In this document: in pieces, positions 42,430 through 49,339 of the stretch
Position numbering within the stretch: position 1 is the first letter of the stretch
Layout of the letters: every line of letters begins with the position of its first letter
NCBI RefSeq assembly: GCF_003315795.1
Contig: NZ_QMEY01000003.1
Location: 680,340-744,339 of the forward strand
DNA: 64,000 nt
Direction of reading: 5' to 3'
DNA from: Spongiactinospora rosea
GTDB taxonomy: Bacteria; Actinomycetota; Actinomycetes; Streptosporangiales; Streptosporangiaceae
The notes under the pieces: generated by a model
The model's database searches: none
The model's input: only the letters and a program-made list of their open reading frames with translations
Told to the model about the DNA's origin: nothing
Made by a program: the position numbers and the translations under genes

Positions 42430-43207
42430 GTCCGGACGCGAGGACGGGCGTAACGAGGATTGGGCGGGCGCTACAGCAACAAGCGCCGTTGTGCTTGACG
42501 GCCTATCGGAGGGACCTGAAACGGGCTGTGTTCATGGCACCCCCTGGTATGTTCGCCAGCTCGGTGAGCGGCTGCTTGCCCTCGCAGGCAACTTTTCCTT
42601 GCCTCTCGCGGACGCCCTTTCGGAAGCAATTAGGGGAGTGGCGAGACTCCATGAAGAGTCCTGCGACTTGAACCACCCCGGGTCTCCGTGTTCGACCGTG
42701 GCCTTGTTGCGCCAGCGTCGGGATGCGGTGGACTATTTGGTTCTCTCAGACTCCACGATTGTTATTGACCGCGCAAGCGACCCTGTCGTTATCACAGACA
42801 AGTCGGTTGATTCCGTTGCGCAAGAGAAGGCGGCGGCGGCAACGGCGGTCACGGACAAGAATGACAAGAAGGCGCTAAATGCGCTCATTGAGGAGCAGCA
42901 ACGCGTACGTAATCGCGAGGGTGGATATTGGGTCGCACAGGTCGATCCGGCTGCATCTGATCACGCCCGTACGGGAACGCTCGGCGATGTGCGGGGTGCC
43001 GCGCTTTTGTCCGATGGTGCCGCACTCTTGGTCACAGACTTTCATGTCTTAGACTGGGGAACTCTACTCACGTTGGGCTATGAACGTGGGCCAAGCGAGA
43101 TAATCGCCATGACTCGTGAGTTTGAGGATCGGGACCCTAACGGCGCTATCTGGCCGCGATACAAGCATCGGGACGACGCAAGTGCCGTCATCTGCATGAT
43201 GCCTTGA
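42407..43207 (+). CDS. PP2C-family protein phosphatase of the element
   Basis: A 266-residue PP2C-like protein. Metal-binding positions are readable: SESGREDGRNEDWAG, VVLDGLSEG (Asp31), ALLSDGAALLV and the C-terminal HRDDASAVICM. The central Lys/Asn-rich part (AVTDKNDKKALNALIEEQQ) is an insertion relative to minimal PP2C. GTG 42407 follows GGGAGG and overlaps the HTH-sensor gene. It should remove phosphate from Ser/Thr proteins. Low-GC codon use, like its partner, points to acquisition. The pair may form a sensing/defence or induction switch. Confidence 0.82.
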   Translation: MRVSVASESGREDGRNEDWAGATATSAVVLDGLSEGPETGCVHGTPWYVRQLGERLLALAGNFSLPLADALSEAIRGVARLHEESCDLNHPGSPCSTVALLRQRRDAVDYLVLSDSTIVIDRASDPVVITDKSVDSVAQEKAAAATAVTDKNDKKALNALIEEQQRVRNREGGYWVAQVDPAASDHARTGTLGDVRGAALLSDGAALLVTDFHVLDWGTLLTLGYERGPSEIIAMTREFEDRDPNGAIWPRYKHRDDASAVICMMP

Positions 43208-43393
43208 CCGCACAGCCTGAGGAAGCGTCGAGGCGTCCAATGGGGGGGGGCCGGTTGGCACGGCAGGCCCGGCGAGTGGCACGGCCACCCTCGCCACACC
43301 CTCAGACAGGGCGGGCAGACGGGCCGCATGAAGCGGGCACTGTTCCACCCCGGCCCGCGCTCGCGGCGGTTGCCGGCAGACCGGGGCAACGTC

Positions 43394-43439
43394 TCCAACT
43401 GGTGGCCCCGATCGGCCACCCGCAGGGCCACCAGTTGGA
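43394..43439. repeat. Hairpin 1: 14-bp perfect inverted repeat
   Basis: TCCAACTGGTGGCC (43394-43407) and GGCCACCAGTTGGA (43426-43439) with an 18-nt loop. It is ~190 bases after the phosphatase gene. The core TGGTGGC is shared with hairpin 2 (43924-43971). Confidence 0.75.
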
Positions 43440-43503
43440 TGGGCGCGTGCCGGTCGCAGCAAGACCGGCACGCCGCGGCACATGGAGTGCCTTGAAGGGC
43501 GAA

Positions 43504-43552
43504 GAAGGCGCTTCGCGCGTCTTTTGGCGCTTCGCGCGGAGCTGGCGCCCAC
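43504..43552. repeat. Left arm of a ~49-bp inverted repeat
   Basis: Reverse complement of 44406-44455 with about 30 uninterrupted matching bases (from GTGGGCGCCAGCTCC on) and a few changes in the rest. The arms lie about 850 bases apart. Confidence 0.75.
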
Positions 43553-43630
43553 TCTGCCGGTCTAGCATGCCCGCGCCCTGCTCTGGCTGGCCTTCCCAGC
43601 GGCTTGACCGGGGGTCTGCGGGAACGGCCT

Positions 43631-43712
43631 CTAGGCGCTAGATCCCTGCCCAGAGACGGTCTGGGGGTCTAGAGGACGCTCTAGACCTAGAGGGGTCCAC
43701 CTCTAGACCTAG
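43631..43712. repeat. CTAG array A
   Basis: CTAGGCGCTAG at 43631, CTAG at 43669, and CTAGACCTAG at 43681 and 43703. The last two lie within identical 14-mers CTCTAGACCTAGAG. CTAG offsets are 0, 7, 38, 50, 56, 72 and 78, exactly as in array B. Confidence 0.8.
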
Positions 43713-43923
43713 AGCCCCCGCCCCCTCCTGTCCAAGCGTCCGTGCCCCGACCGCCCCCCTGGTGTTCCAGCAGGGCCCCGCCACCACCGCAAGGCCAACT
43801 CAAACGGCGCACCAGGTCAGGGCGTACCCGGCCGGGCGTGCCACGTCCGGAGGGCTGTACCTCGTCCCCCGGTGACCGCAGGCAGACCGTACCTGGACCC
43901 GACCCCTTGGGAAGGGATCACCA

Positions 43924-43971
43924 ACCATTTGGTGGCCTGCTGGGACTCTGGGGCTACAGCCACCAAATGGT
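43924..43971. repeat. Hairpin 2: 13-bp perfect inverted repeat
   Basis: ACCATTTGGTGGC (43924-43936) and GCCACCAAATGGT (43959-43971) with a 22-nt loop. It shares TGGTGGC with hairpin 1. Confidence 0.75.
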
Positions 43972-44405
43972 GCTTCAGCGCTCTTTCCTGGTCCGAGCCT
44001 GACCGCCCCCCTTGGACGCTTCCCCTGTGGCGTCGCCGCGCCCGCCGTTCTCGCCGCCTGACCGCACGGCGGGTCTTCCGCTCGCTGACCAACCGGGGGG
44101 CGTGCTCCTTTGAGTTGGTCCGGTGGTGGTGGCGGGGCCGTGCTGGAACACCAGGAAAGGTCGGGGCCACGGACGCTTGGACAGTGGGGGGTGTGTTTGA
44201 ACAGGGTCGGGGAAGCGCTGAAGCACCTTCGGCTCCAACTCCTGGCGGGCGCGTAGCGGTAGCGGGCGGGCGGGTCACACCATGCACCGATCGGGCTGGT
44301 TGCAGAGGCGACGGCCGGATTCCGCTACCCGCATGTATCCGGGCTGGTCAAGGGACGGGCGGGCGGTAGCGGCGATGGGCGGTATGCGTGGGCAGACCGG
44401 TCAAC

Positions 44406-44455
44406 GTGGGCGCCAGCTCCGCGCGAAGCGCCAAAGGGGCGTGCGAAGCGCCTTC
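44406..44455. repeat. Right arm of the ~49-bp inverted repeat
   Basis: Pairs with 43504-43552. Both arms include two GCGAAGCGCC units. Confidence 0.75.
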
Positions 44456-44592
44456 GTGGAGCCGTCGGCCCCGGCCTACCGCGACGCGTCGCGCATGGCC
44501 CTGCCCGACGCGTGGGAGGTCGGCGGGAACCATCCGTCGCGTCCCGCCGGTGGCGGGCGACGGATCGGGCCGGGGGTGCGCCGGGCGGGGGC

Positions 44593-44719
44593 GTGGCCCC
44601 CCTCGGGGGGCCACGGGCGGGGGGTTGGGGGGAGGGTTACAGGTCAGGCCGGGGGCCACGGTCCGTGGCCCCCTCTCGTGGCCCCCTGTGGCCCCCCTCG
44701 TGGCGGGGGGCGTGGCCCC
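44593..44719. repeat. GTGGCCCC iteron cluster
   Basis: Direct copies begin at 44593, 44665, 44678, 44688 and 44712; inverted copies (GGGGCCAC) are at 44607 and 44652. The spacing is irregular. Confidence 0.6.
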
Positions 44720-44765
44720 CCGTGGCACCCTCTACGGTCTGGTGTGGCACCGTACGTGGCAGCTT

Positions 44766-44812
44766 GATCAACTAGTGTTCGGGCGTTCTCCCACGCGCAG
44801 CCGTACGAGGGC
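44766..44812 (+). repeat. Direct repeat copy 1 (~47 bp)
   Basis: Begins GATCA and contains TCGGGCGT and CTCCCACGCGCAGCCGT. The same order recurs at 45140-45186. The 17-base core is identical in both. Confidence 0.65.
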
Positions 44813-44932
44813 GCGGCGGTCGCCACGGGCTTCGCCGCCGGGGGCCGCCGCACGCTGTCGCTAGCGGGGCCGCGCTGTGCCCGCGTACGGGGCTGAACCG
44901 GCCGTCTGGACCCGTGGCGACTGAGGGGGGTG

Positions 44933-45014
44933 CTAGGCGCTAGGGCGCACGTGGGGCCGCCTGCGGGGTGCTAGTGGGGGTGCTAGGTCTAGCACCGCCC
45001 CCCGCTAGACCTAG
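44933..45014. repeat. CTAG array B
   Basis: CTAGGCGCTAG at 44933, CTAG at 44971, CTAGGTCTAG at 44983 (inside palindrome GGTGCTAGGTCTAGCACC) and CTAGACCTAG at 45005 (inside CCGCTAGACCTAGCGG). Offsets match array A exactly although most intervening bases differ. Confidence 0.8.
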
Positions 45015-45029
45015 CGGCCCCCGGCGGGT

Positions 45030-45138
45030 TGTCACGGGCGGGGGCCGGGGGAGAGAGTTACAGGTCGGCGGGAGCGTGACAGCGTGACAAGCCCCCGTGA
45101 CACGGGCCGTGACAGTGAGCGTGACACGCGCTGTGACA
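45030..45138. repeat. GTGACA iterons
   Basis: GTGACA begins at 45076, 45084, 45097, 45109, 45121 and 45133, the last four at exact 12-bp steps. One inverted copy (TGTCAC) lies at 45030. The cluster is next to array B and the second direct-repeat copy. Confidence 0.7.
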
Positions 45139-45139
45139 A

Positions 45140-45186
45140 GATCATTAGCGGGTCGGGCGTGTCTCCCACGCGCAGCCGTGCGGGAG
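45140..45186 (+). repeat. Direct repeat copy 2 (~47 bp)
   Basis: Second copy of 44766-44812, immediately right of the GTGACA iterons. Confidence 0.65.
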
Positions 45187-45214
45187 TGAGTGCCCCACCC
45201 GCTCCTAGCGTGCG

Positions 45215-45237
45215 GTACAGCCGCGAAGTACAGCAAC
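45215..45237. repeat. Right arm-type site
   Basis: Matches 35720-35742 at 21 of 23 positions in the same orientation. It lies 85 bases inside the right att core. Confidence 0.65.
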
Positions 45238-45321
45238 AGGAGTAGACGCTGGTGGACGTCCATGGACGTCAGGACACGCCTGATCGGATGCTTAGCGAGA
45301 TGGCGGGATGTGTGCCGCTAG

Positions 45322-45364
45322 CTGGGGGTCAAGAGGTCGCCGGTTCGAATCCGGCCGTCCCGAC
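45322..45364 (+). repeat. attR, 43-bp direct repeat (tRNA-Pro 3' remnant)
   Basis: Identical to 35628-35670. It carries the tRNA 3' half without a 5' half, so it is not a second tRNA gene. The host sequence resumes at 45365. Confidence 0.93.
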
Positions 45365-45369
45365 GGTCA

Positions 45370-45399
45370 CCCGGATCGCACGCAGCGATCCGGGTTTTT
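45370..45399 (+). terminator. Displaced native terminator of tRNA-Pro
   Basis: CCCGGATCGC (45370-45379) pairs with GCGATCCGGG (45385-45394) followed by TTTTT. Before integration this hairpin would have followed the tRNA 3' end by a few bases. Confidence 0.85.
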
Positions 45400-45410
45400 C
45401 ACTTTCACGC

Positions 45411-46391
45411 TCATGGCTTGGCGTAGTACCGCTCGGCCCCCGGGTGCGGCGGCACCGGCGCGGTCTTCTGCGCCTCCGTCTTGACGATGTTCGCCGCCTC
45501 GGGGTGCACCTTGGTCAGGTCGGCCCGGTGGTCGAACAGCAGCGCCGTGAGGCTCGTGGCCAGGGCGTCCGGCATGTCGGCGGAGACGATCAGCAGGTTC
45601 GGCACGGCGATGCCCGGTACGTCCGCGGGAGTGCCGTAGACCTCCTTCTTCAGCGGCGCGGCCTGGTAGACCTCCCCGTACTGCGCGCGCAGCCGGGGCA
45701 GCAGGTCGTCCAGCGGTACGAAGGCGACCTTGTCCCGCATGCTGACGGTCAGGTCGGTGACGCCGCCGGTGGGCAGGCCGCCGGACCAGAAGAACGCGTC
45801 CAGGGTGCCGTCCTTCATGCCCTGCACCGTCTCGGGCAGCGACAGCGACTGGGCGGCGATGCCGGTCCGCGGGTCGATCCCGGCGGCGGTGAGCAGCCGC
45901 CGGGCGATCACCTCGGTGCCGGAGTTGGGCGAGCCGACGGAGATCCGCTTGCCGCGCATCGCGGCCACCGAGCCGATCCCGGCGTCGGTGCGGGCGATGA
46001 CGTGCGTGTGGTTGGCGTACAGCCGGGCCAGGGCGCGGATGGGCTGCGGGCCGGAGAACCCGTTCTTGCCCTGCGCGGCGTCCGCGGCGACGTCGGCCAG
46101 GGTGAAGGCGATGTCGGAGTCGCCGCGCGCGACCCGCTGGATGTTCTCCACCGAGGCGGCGGTGGTCTCCGCGGTGGCCTGGTAGCCCGGCACGAACCTG
46201 CCGACCAGGTCGGCGTACCCGCCGCCGAGCTGGTAGTAGACGCCGGTGGTGTTACCGGTGGCGATGGACAGCCGGCCGCCCTTGTAGAGGGCAGTGCCGC
46301 CGGAGCCGCCGGTGCCACCCGTGCCGCCTCCGCCGCAGCCGGCGGCGACGATGATGACGATCAACAGCAGCGCGCGGAACGAGAGTTTCAT
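45411..46391 (-). CDS. TAXI-family TRAP transporter solute-binding lipoprotein
   Basis: A 326-residue TAXI protein. A lipoprotein signal (LLLIVIIVAAGCGGGG) and Gly-rich linker are followed by the family core LSIATGNTTGVYYQLGGGYADLV, ETTAASVENIQRVARGDSDIAF, AMRGKRISVGSPNSGTEVIA and DAFFWSGGLPTGGV. It captures a substrate (often a dicarboxylate or glutamate-like acid in this family) outside the cell for the fused permease. Second gene of the operon; the ATG overlaps the permease stop by four bases. A second TAXI gene lies 3 kb away in a regulatory unit. Confidence 0.92.
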   Translation of the reverse strand: MKLSFRALLLIVIIVAAGCGGGGTGGTGGSGGTALYKGGRLSIATGNTTGVYYQLGGGYADLVGRFVPGYQATAETTAASVENIQRVARGDSDIAFTLADVAADAAQGKNGFSGPQPIRALARLYANHTHVIARTDAGIGSVAAMRGKRISVGSPNSGTEVIARRLLTAAGIDPRTGIAAQSLSLPETVQGMKDGTLDAFFWSGGLPTGGVTDLTVSMRDKVAFVPLDDLLPRLRAQYGEVYQAAPLKKEVYGTPADVPGIAVPNLLIVSADMPDALATSLTALLFDHRADLTKVHPEAANIVKTEAQKTAPVPPHPGAERYYAKP

Positions 46392-48376
46392 CGTGCTTCC
46401 TTCTGGTCGGGTCGGGTACGCCGGAGCGTCAGGTGGATCAGTACGGCCAGAGCCAGCAGGGCCAGGCCGATGGCCGCGCTCGCCGATTCGAGGTACAGCA
46501 GGAAGACCGCCGCGAGCGCGCACAGCACCCGCTCCGGCCACCGGGCAGGGCCGGTCAGCCACCCGCCGGTCGCCGCCGCCAGCGCGGCCACGGCGACCGC
46601 CGAGAGCGCCAGCGCCACCAGCACGGCGGGCAGCGGGGCCCGCCACAGCAGCGCCTCCCCGGCCGGGGCGAGCACGAAGGCGAACGGCACGAGGAACGCG
46701 GGAAGCGTGTACTTCCAGGTCTGCATCATGGTCTTGAAGGCGTTGCCGCCGGTCACGGCCGCGGCGGCGACCGCCGCCAGCGCGGTCGGCGGGGTGACCT
46801 CCGACAGCACCGCGTAGTAGAAGACGAACATGTTCGTCGCCTCCGGCGACACGCCCAGCGACTGCAGCGCGGGCCCGATGACCACCGCGGCGATGATGAA
46901 CGACGCGGTCACCGGCACGGCCAGCCCGAGCAGCAGTACGGCCACCGCGGCCAGCACCGCCGTCAGCGCCGGGACGCCGCCCGCCAGGTCCACGATGATG
47001 CGCGAGGTCTTCAGCCCCAGCCCGGTCAGCGTGACCACCGCGACGATGATCCCAGCCGCGGCCGTGGTGGCAGCCACCGGCAGTACGCCGAGCGTCCCCT
47101 CGGTCAGCGCCCGGGCGAGGCGGCGCGGCCCGAGCCTGCGGCGGCGGTCCAGGAACGACAGCGCGACGGCCATCACGGTGGCGTAGACGACGGCGCGGAA
47201 CGGCGAGACGCCCACCATCATCAGCACCACGATCGCGATCAGCGACGAGAAGTGATAGCCGGACCGGACCAGCAACCGCCAGGCGGAGGGCAGGTCCACG
47301 GCGACCGAGCGGGTGCCGTACCTGCGGGCGTCGATCTCGACGGCGAGGATGATCCCCAGGTAGTACAGGATCGTGGGCACGATCGCGTACAGCAGCACCG
47401 TCACGTAGGAGACCTGGAGATACTCGGCGATGATGAACGCCGCCGCGCCCAGCGTGGGCGGCGAGAGCAGCGCGCCGATCCCGGCCGCGGCGAGCACCCC
47501 GCCGCCCTGCGCGGGCGGGTAACCGGCCCGCCGCAGGATCGGCCAGGCCACACTGCCCAGCGACACCGCCGTCGCGGTGCCGGACCCGGAGACCGTGCCC
47601 ATCAGGAACCCGGCCAGCGTCACGGTACGACCGGGCGCGGCCGTCGAACGGCGGAAGGCGGCGAACGAGATCTCCACGAAGAACGCGCCCGCGCCGGAGT
47701 GTTCGAGCACCGCGCCGTAGATCGTGAACAGCACGATGTAGGTCGCGGCCACGTCCAGGGGGACGCCGAACAGGCCCTCGGTGCCCATGTAGAGCTGCAC
47801 CAGGAGGCGGTCCAGGCCGTAGCCGGGATGGCCGAGCAGCGAGTCGACCGGCAGGTTGCCGCCGAGCAGGGCGTAGCCGAGGAACAGCACGCAGATGATC
47901 GGGAGCGCGAGGCCGACCGTACGGCGGGTGGCCTCCAGCACCAGCAGCACGCACGCGCCGGCCATCACCAGGTCGAGGGTGGCGGGGTCGAAGGTCCGCC
48001 GGATGAAGTCGTCGAAGGACAGCAGCGGGTACGCGCACACCGCGGCGGACGCCGCGGCCAGCACCCAGTCGACGATCCCGGGCCGGGCGCCGCCGGTCAG
48101 GACGGGCCGGTAGACCAGGAAGGTGAGCGGCAGGACGAGGGCCAGGAAGCTCATCCGGTACGGCAGTACGGGCACCGGGCTGAACACGGCGTACAACGCG
48201 TACACCGACACCCCGAACGCCACCACCGCCACCACCCGCGCCGGCCCCCCACCAAGCCGCCGCCCCACCCGCTCCCCGTCCTGCACCGCCAGGACCTCTG
48301 GAGGCGGGGGCTCGTCGGGTGGGGGTGCGGGGCCTGCTGGGGTAGGGTCGGCCTTTTCGTGCTGGGGAAACGTCAT
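46388..48376 (-). CDS. TRAP transporter fused permease (4TM/12TM)
   Basis: A 662-residue polytopic membrane protein combining the DctQ-like and DctM-like parts, as is usual in TAXI systems. Many hydrophobic helices are present. Conserved blocks include LGHPGYGLDRLLVQLYMGTEGLFGVPL (in part GLFGVPLDVAATYIVLF), GSGTATAVSLGSVAWPIL and GGVLAAAGIGALLSPPTLGAAAF. It drives substrate uptake with an ion gradient. ATG 48376 follows AGGAGG. First gene of the operon, divergent from the response regulator gene. Confidence 0.93.
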   Translation of the reverse strand: MTFPQHEKADPTPAGPAPPPDEPPPPEVLAVQDGERVGRRLGGGPARVVAVVAFGVSVYALYAVFSPVPVLPYRMSFLALVLPLTFLVYRPVLTGGARPGIVDWVLAAASAAVCAYPLLSFDDFIRRTFDPATLDLVMAGACVLLVLEATRRTVGLALPIICVLFLGYALLGGNLPVDSLLGHPGYGLDRLLVQLYMGTEGLFGVPLDVAATYIVLFTIYGAVLEHSGAGAFFVEISFAAFRRSTAAPGRTVTLAGFLMGTVSGSGTATAVSLGSVAWPILRRAGYPPAQGGGVLAAAGIGALLSPPTLGAAAFIIAEYLQVSYVTVLLYAIVPTILYYLGIILAVEIDARRYGTRSVAVDLPSAWRLLVRSGYHFSSLIAIVVLMMVGVSPFRAVVYATVMAVALSFLDRRRRLGPRRLARALTEGTLGVLPVAATTAAAGIIVAVVTLTGLGLKTSRIIVDLAGGVPALTAVLAAVAVLLLGLAVPVTASFIIAAVVIGPALQSLGVSPEATNMFVFYYAVLSEVTPPTALAAVAAAAVTGGNAFKTMMQTWKYTLPAFLVPFAFVLAPAGEALLWRAPLPAVLVALALSAVAVAALAAATGGWLTGPARWPERVLCALAAVFLLYLESASAAIGLALLALAVLIHLTLRRTRPDQKEAR

Positions 48377-48499
48377 CAGTGCCTCCTGGGTGTCCGGGCC
48401 GCGTCGCGGGCGGCCGGTGTGGTCGTGCCGGTTGCCGGTGGCCGGTTGCCGGAAACGTAAGCGTGACCTGGGCCACATCAGAAGGCGTGGCGGAGATCC

Positions 48500-48583
48500 T
48501 TGATGGGCGCTTAACGAAGACGCCGGGGGCGCGTCCGATCCGTGGCGCAGCGCCGGAAAAGTCCAGTGTTAAGCGGCCATCAA
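48500..48583. promoter_or_regulatory. 16-bp inverted repeat in the TRAP/response-regulator control region
   Basis: TTGATGGGCGCTTAAC (48500-48515) and GTTAAGCGGCCATCAA (48568-48583) match as an inverted repeat at 15 of 16 bases, with 52 bases between. Each lies in the gap between the transporter operon and the regulator operon, so they are likely binding sites for the response regulator. Confidence 0.6.
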
Positions 48584-48622
48584 ATCCGCGCCATGTCCTG
48601 GGTGGGGGCGCTGCCCGCGGCT

Positions 48623-48628
48623 TACCAT
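48623..48628 (+). promoter_or_regulatory. -10 element of a probable leaderless promoter for the response regulator
   Basis: TACCAT ends six bases before the ATG at 48635. No ribosome site is present. Confidence 0.45.
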
Positions 48629-48634
48629 GCCCCT

Positions 48635-49339
48635 ATGCATGGGAGCGCTCCACCGGGGCGGACACGCGTGCTCGTCGTCGAAGACGACCTCGGAGTGGCC
48701 GAGGCCCTCGTCTCCGGACTGCGCCGCCTGGGCCTGCAGGTGGTCCCCGCGCACAGCGCGGCCGAGGCGCTGGCCGCGCCCCCCGCCGACCTGGTGCTGC
48801 TGGACCTCAACCTCCCCGACGCCAAGGGCGTGGACCTGTGCCGCAGGTTGCGCGCCAAGGCCGCCGACATGGGCATCATCGCCGTCACCTGCCTGGGGGA
48901 GACCCACCATCGGATCGCGGGCCTGCACGCGGGCGCCGACGACTACGTCGTCAAACCGTTCTCGCTCGCCGAGCTGTGCGCGCGCATGGAGGCGGTGCTG
49001 CGCCGCGTACGCCCCCGCCCGGAGGAGCCCATCGTGCTCGGCGGCCTGCGGATCGATCCGGCCGCTCGCGCCGTCATCAGGGACGACCGCCCGATCGGGC
49101 TGGCCCCCAAGGAGTTCGACCTGCTGCTGTGCCTGGCCCGCGCGGCCGGCACGGTGGTACCGCGCAAGCGGTTGTACCTGGAGGGCTGGGACACCATCGG
49201 GCAGGGGATGGGCCGCACCCTGGACGTCCACATCGCGACGCTGCGCGCCAAGCTCGGCGAGCCCCCTCTGATCGAGACCGTGCGCAGCATCGGATACCGG
49301 CTGCCCCTCCCCGGCGACTGGGGGCGTCCGTGTCCGTAG
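48635..49339 (+). CDS. OmpR-family response regulator
   Basis: A 234-residue regulator. The receiver domain has VLVVEDD, the phospho-accepting Asp in LVLLDLNLPD and the Lys in DYVVKPFSLAEL. The C-terminal winged helix has IGLAPKEFDLLLCLAR and GRTLDVHIATLRAKL. Its stop overlaps the second TAXI gene by ten bases. Together with the kinase encoded convergently it should control the adjacent TRAP operon. Confidence 0.93.
   Translation: MHGSAPPGRTRVLVVEDDLGVAEALVSGLRRLGLQVVPAHSAAEALAAPPADLVLLDLNLPDAKGVDLCRRLRAKAADMGIIAVTCLGETHHRIAGLHAGADDYVVKPFSLAELCARMEAVLRRVRPRPEEPIVLGGLRIDPAARAVIRDDRPIGLAPKEFDLLLCLARAAGTVVPRKRLYLEGWDTIGQGMGRTLDVHIATLRAKLGEPPLIETVRSIGYRLPLPGDWGRPCP

Larger units (their letters stand above)
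43208..45321. other. Repeat-rich non-coding right flank of the element
   Basis: No frame in these 2.1 kb has a ribosome site with family resemblance. The segment instead contains two hairpins with a common core, a long inverted repeat, two CTAG arrays, GTGGCCCC and GTGACA iterons and a ~47-bp direct repeat (entries below). About nineteen CTAG tetranucleotides occur between 43561 and 45321, which is very high for this GC content. It is a candidate replication origin, transfer origin or control locus. Confidence 0.65.
35628..45364. mobile_element. Integrated element of ~9.7 kb in tRNA-Pro (AICE-like or satellite-like)
   Basis: Bounded by 43-bp perfect direct repeats (35628-35670 and 45322-45364) that consist of the 3' half of tRNA-Pro. 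An integrase gene abuts the left end. Inside are an excisionase-like protein, a RepA-type ATPase, an HNH nuclease, small proteins, an HTH-sensor plus PP2C pair, and a repeat-rich non-coding segment. No TraSA/FtsK-type DNA translocase is seen, so it is not a complete conjugative AICE. It could be a mobilisable or decayed AICE, or a phage satellite. The base composition of the right-hand genes is visibly lower in GC than the host. Confidence 0.85.

Noticed and set aside
43208..44767. Several open frames of 80-160 codons in the element's right flank
   Set aside because: They lack ribosome sites, have Gly/Pro/Arg-rich low-complexity products and cross the inverted repeats. Two of them merely read the same inverted repeat in opposite directions.
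44593..45138. CRISPR-like array in the right flank of the element
   Set aside because: Repeat units are 6-8 bases with no unique spacers of regular length and no cas genes. They are iterons.
45322..45364. Second tRNA-Pro gene
   Set aside because: Only the 3' half is present; the D arm and 5' acceptor strand are missing. It is the attR copy.
45411..48476. A 1021-codon leftward frame across the TRAP operon
   Set aside because: Its first two thirds are the out-of-frame image of the permease gene. The TAXI protein starts at 46391 with a lipoprotein signal and four-base overlap.
48379..49329. Upstream extension of the second TAXI gene
   Set aside because: It runs out of frame through the response regulator gene. 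The GTG at 49330 starts a proper signal peptide.
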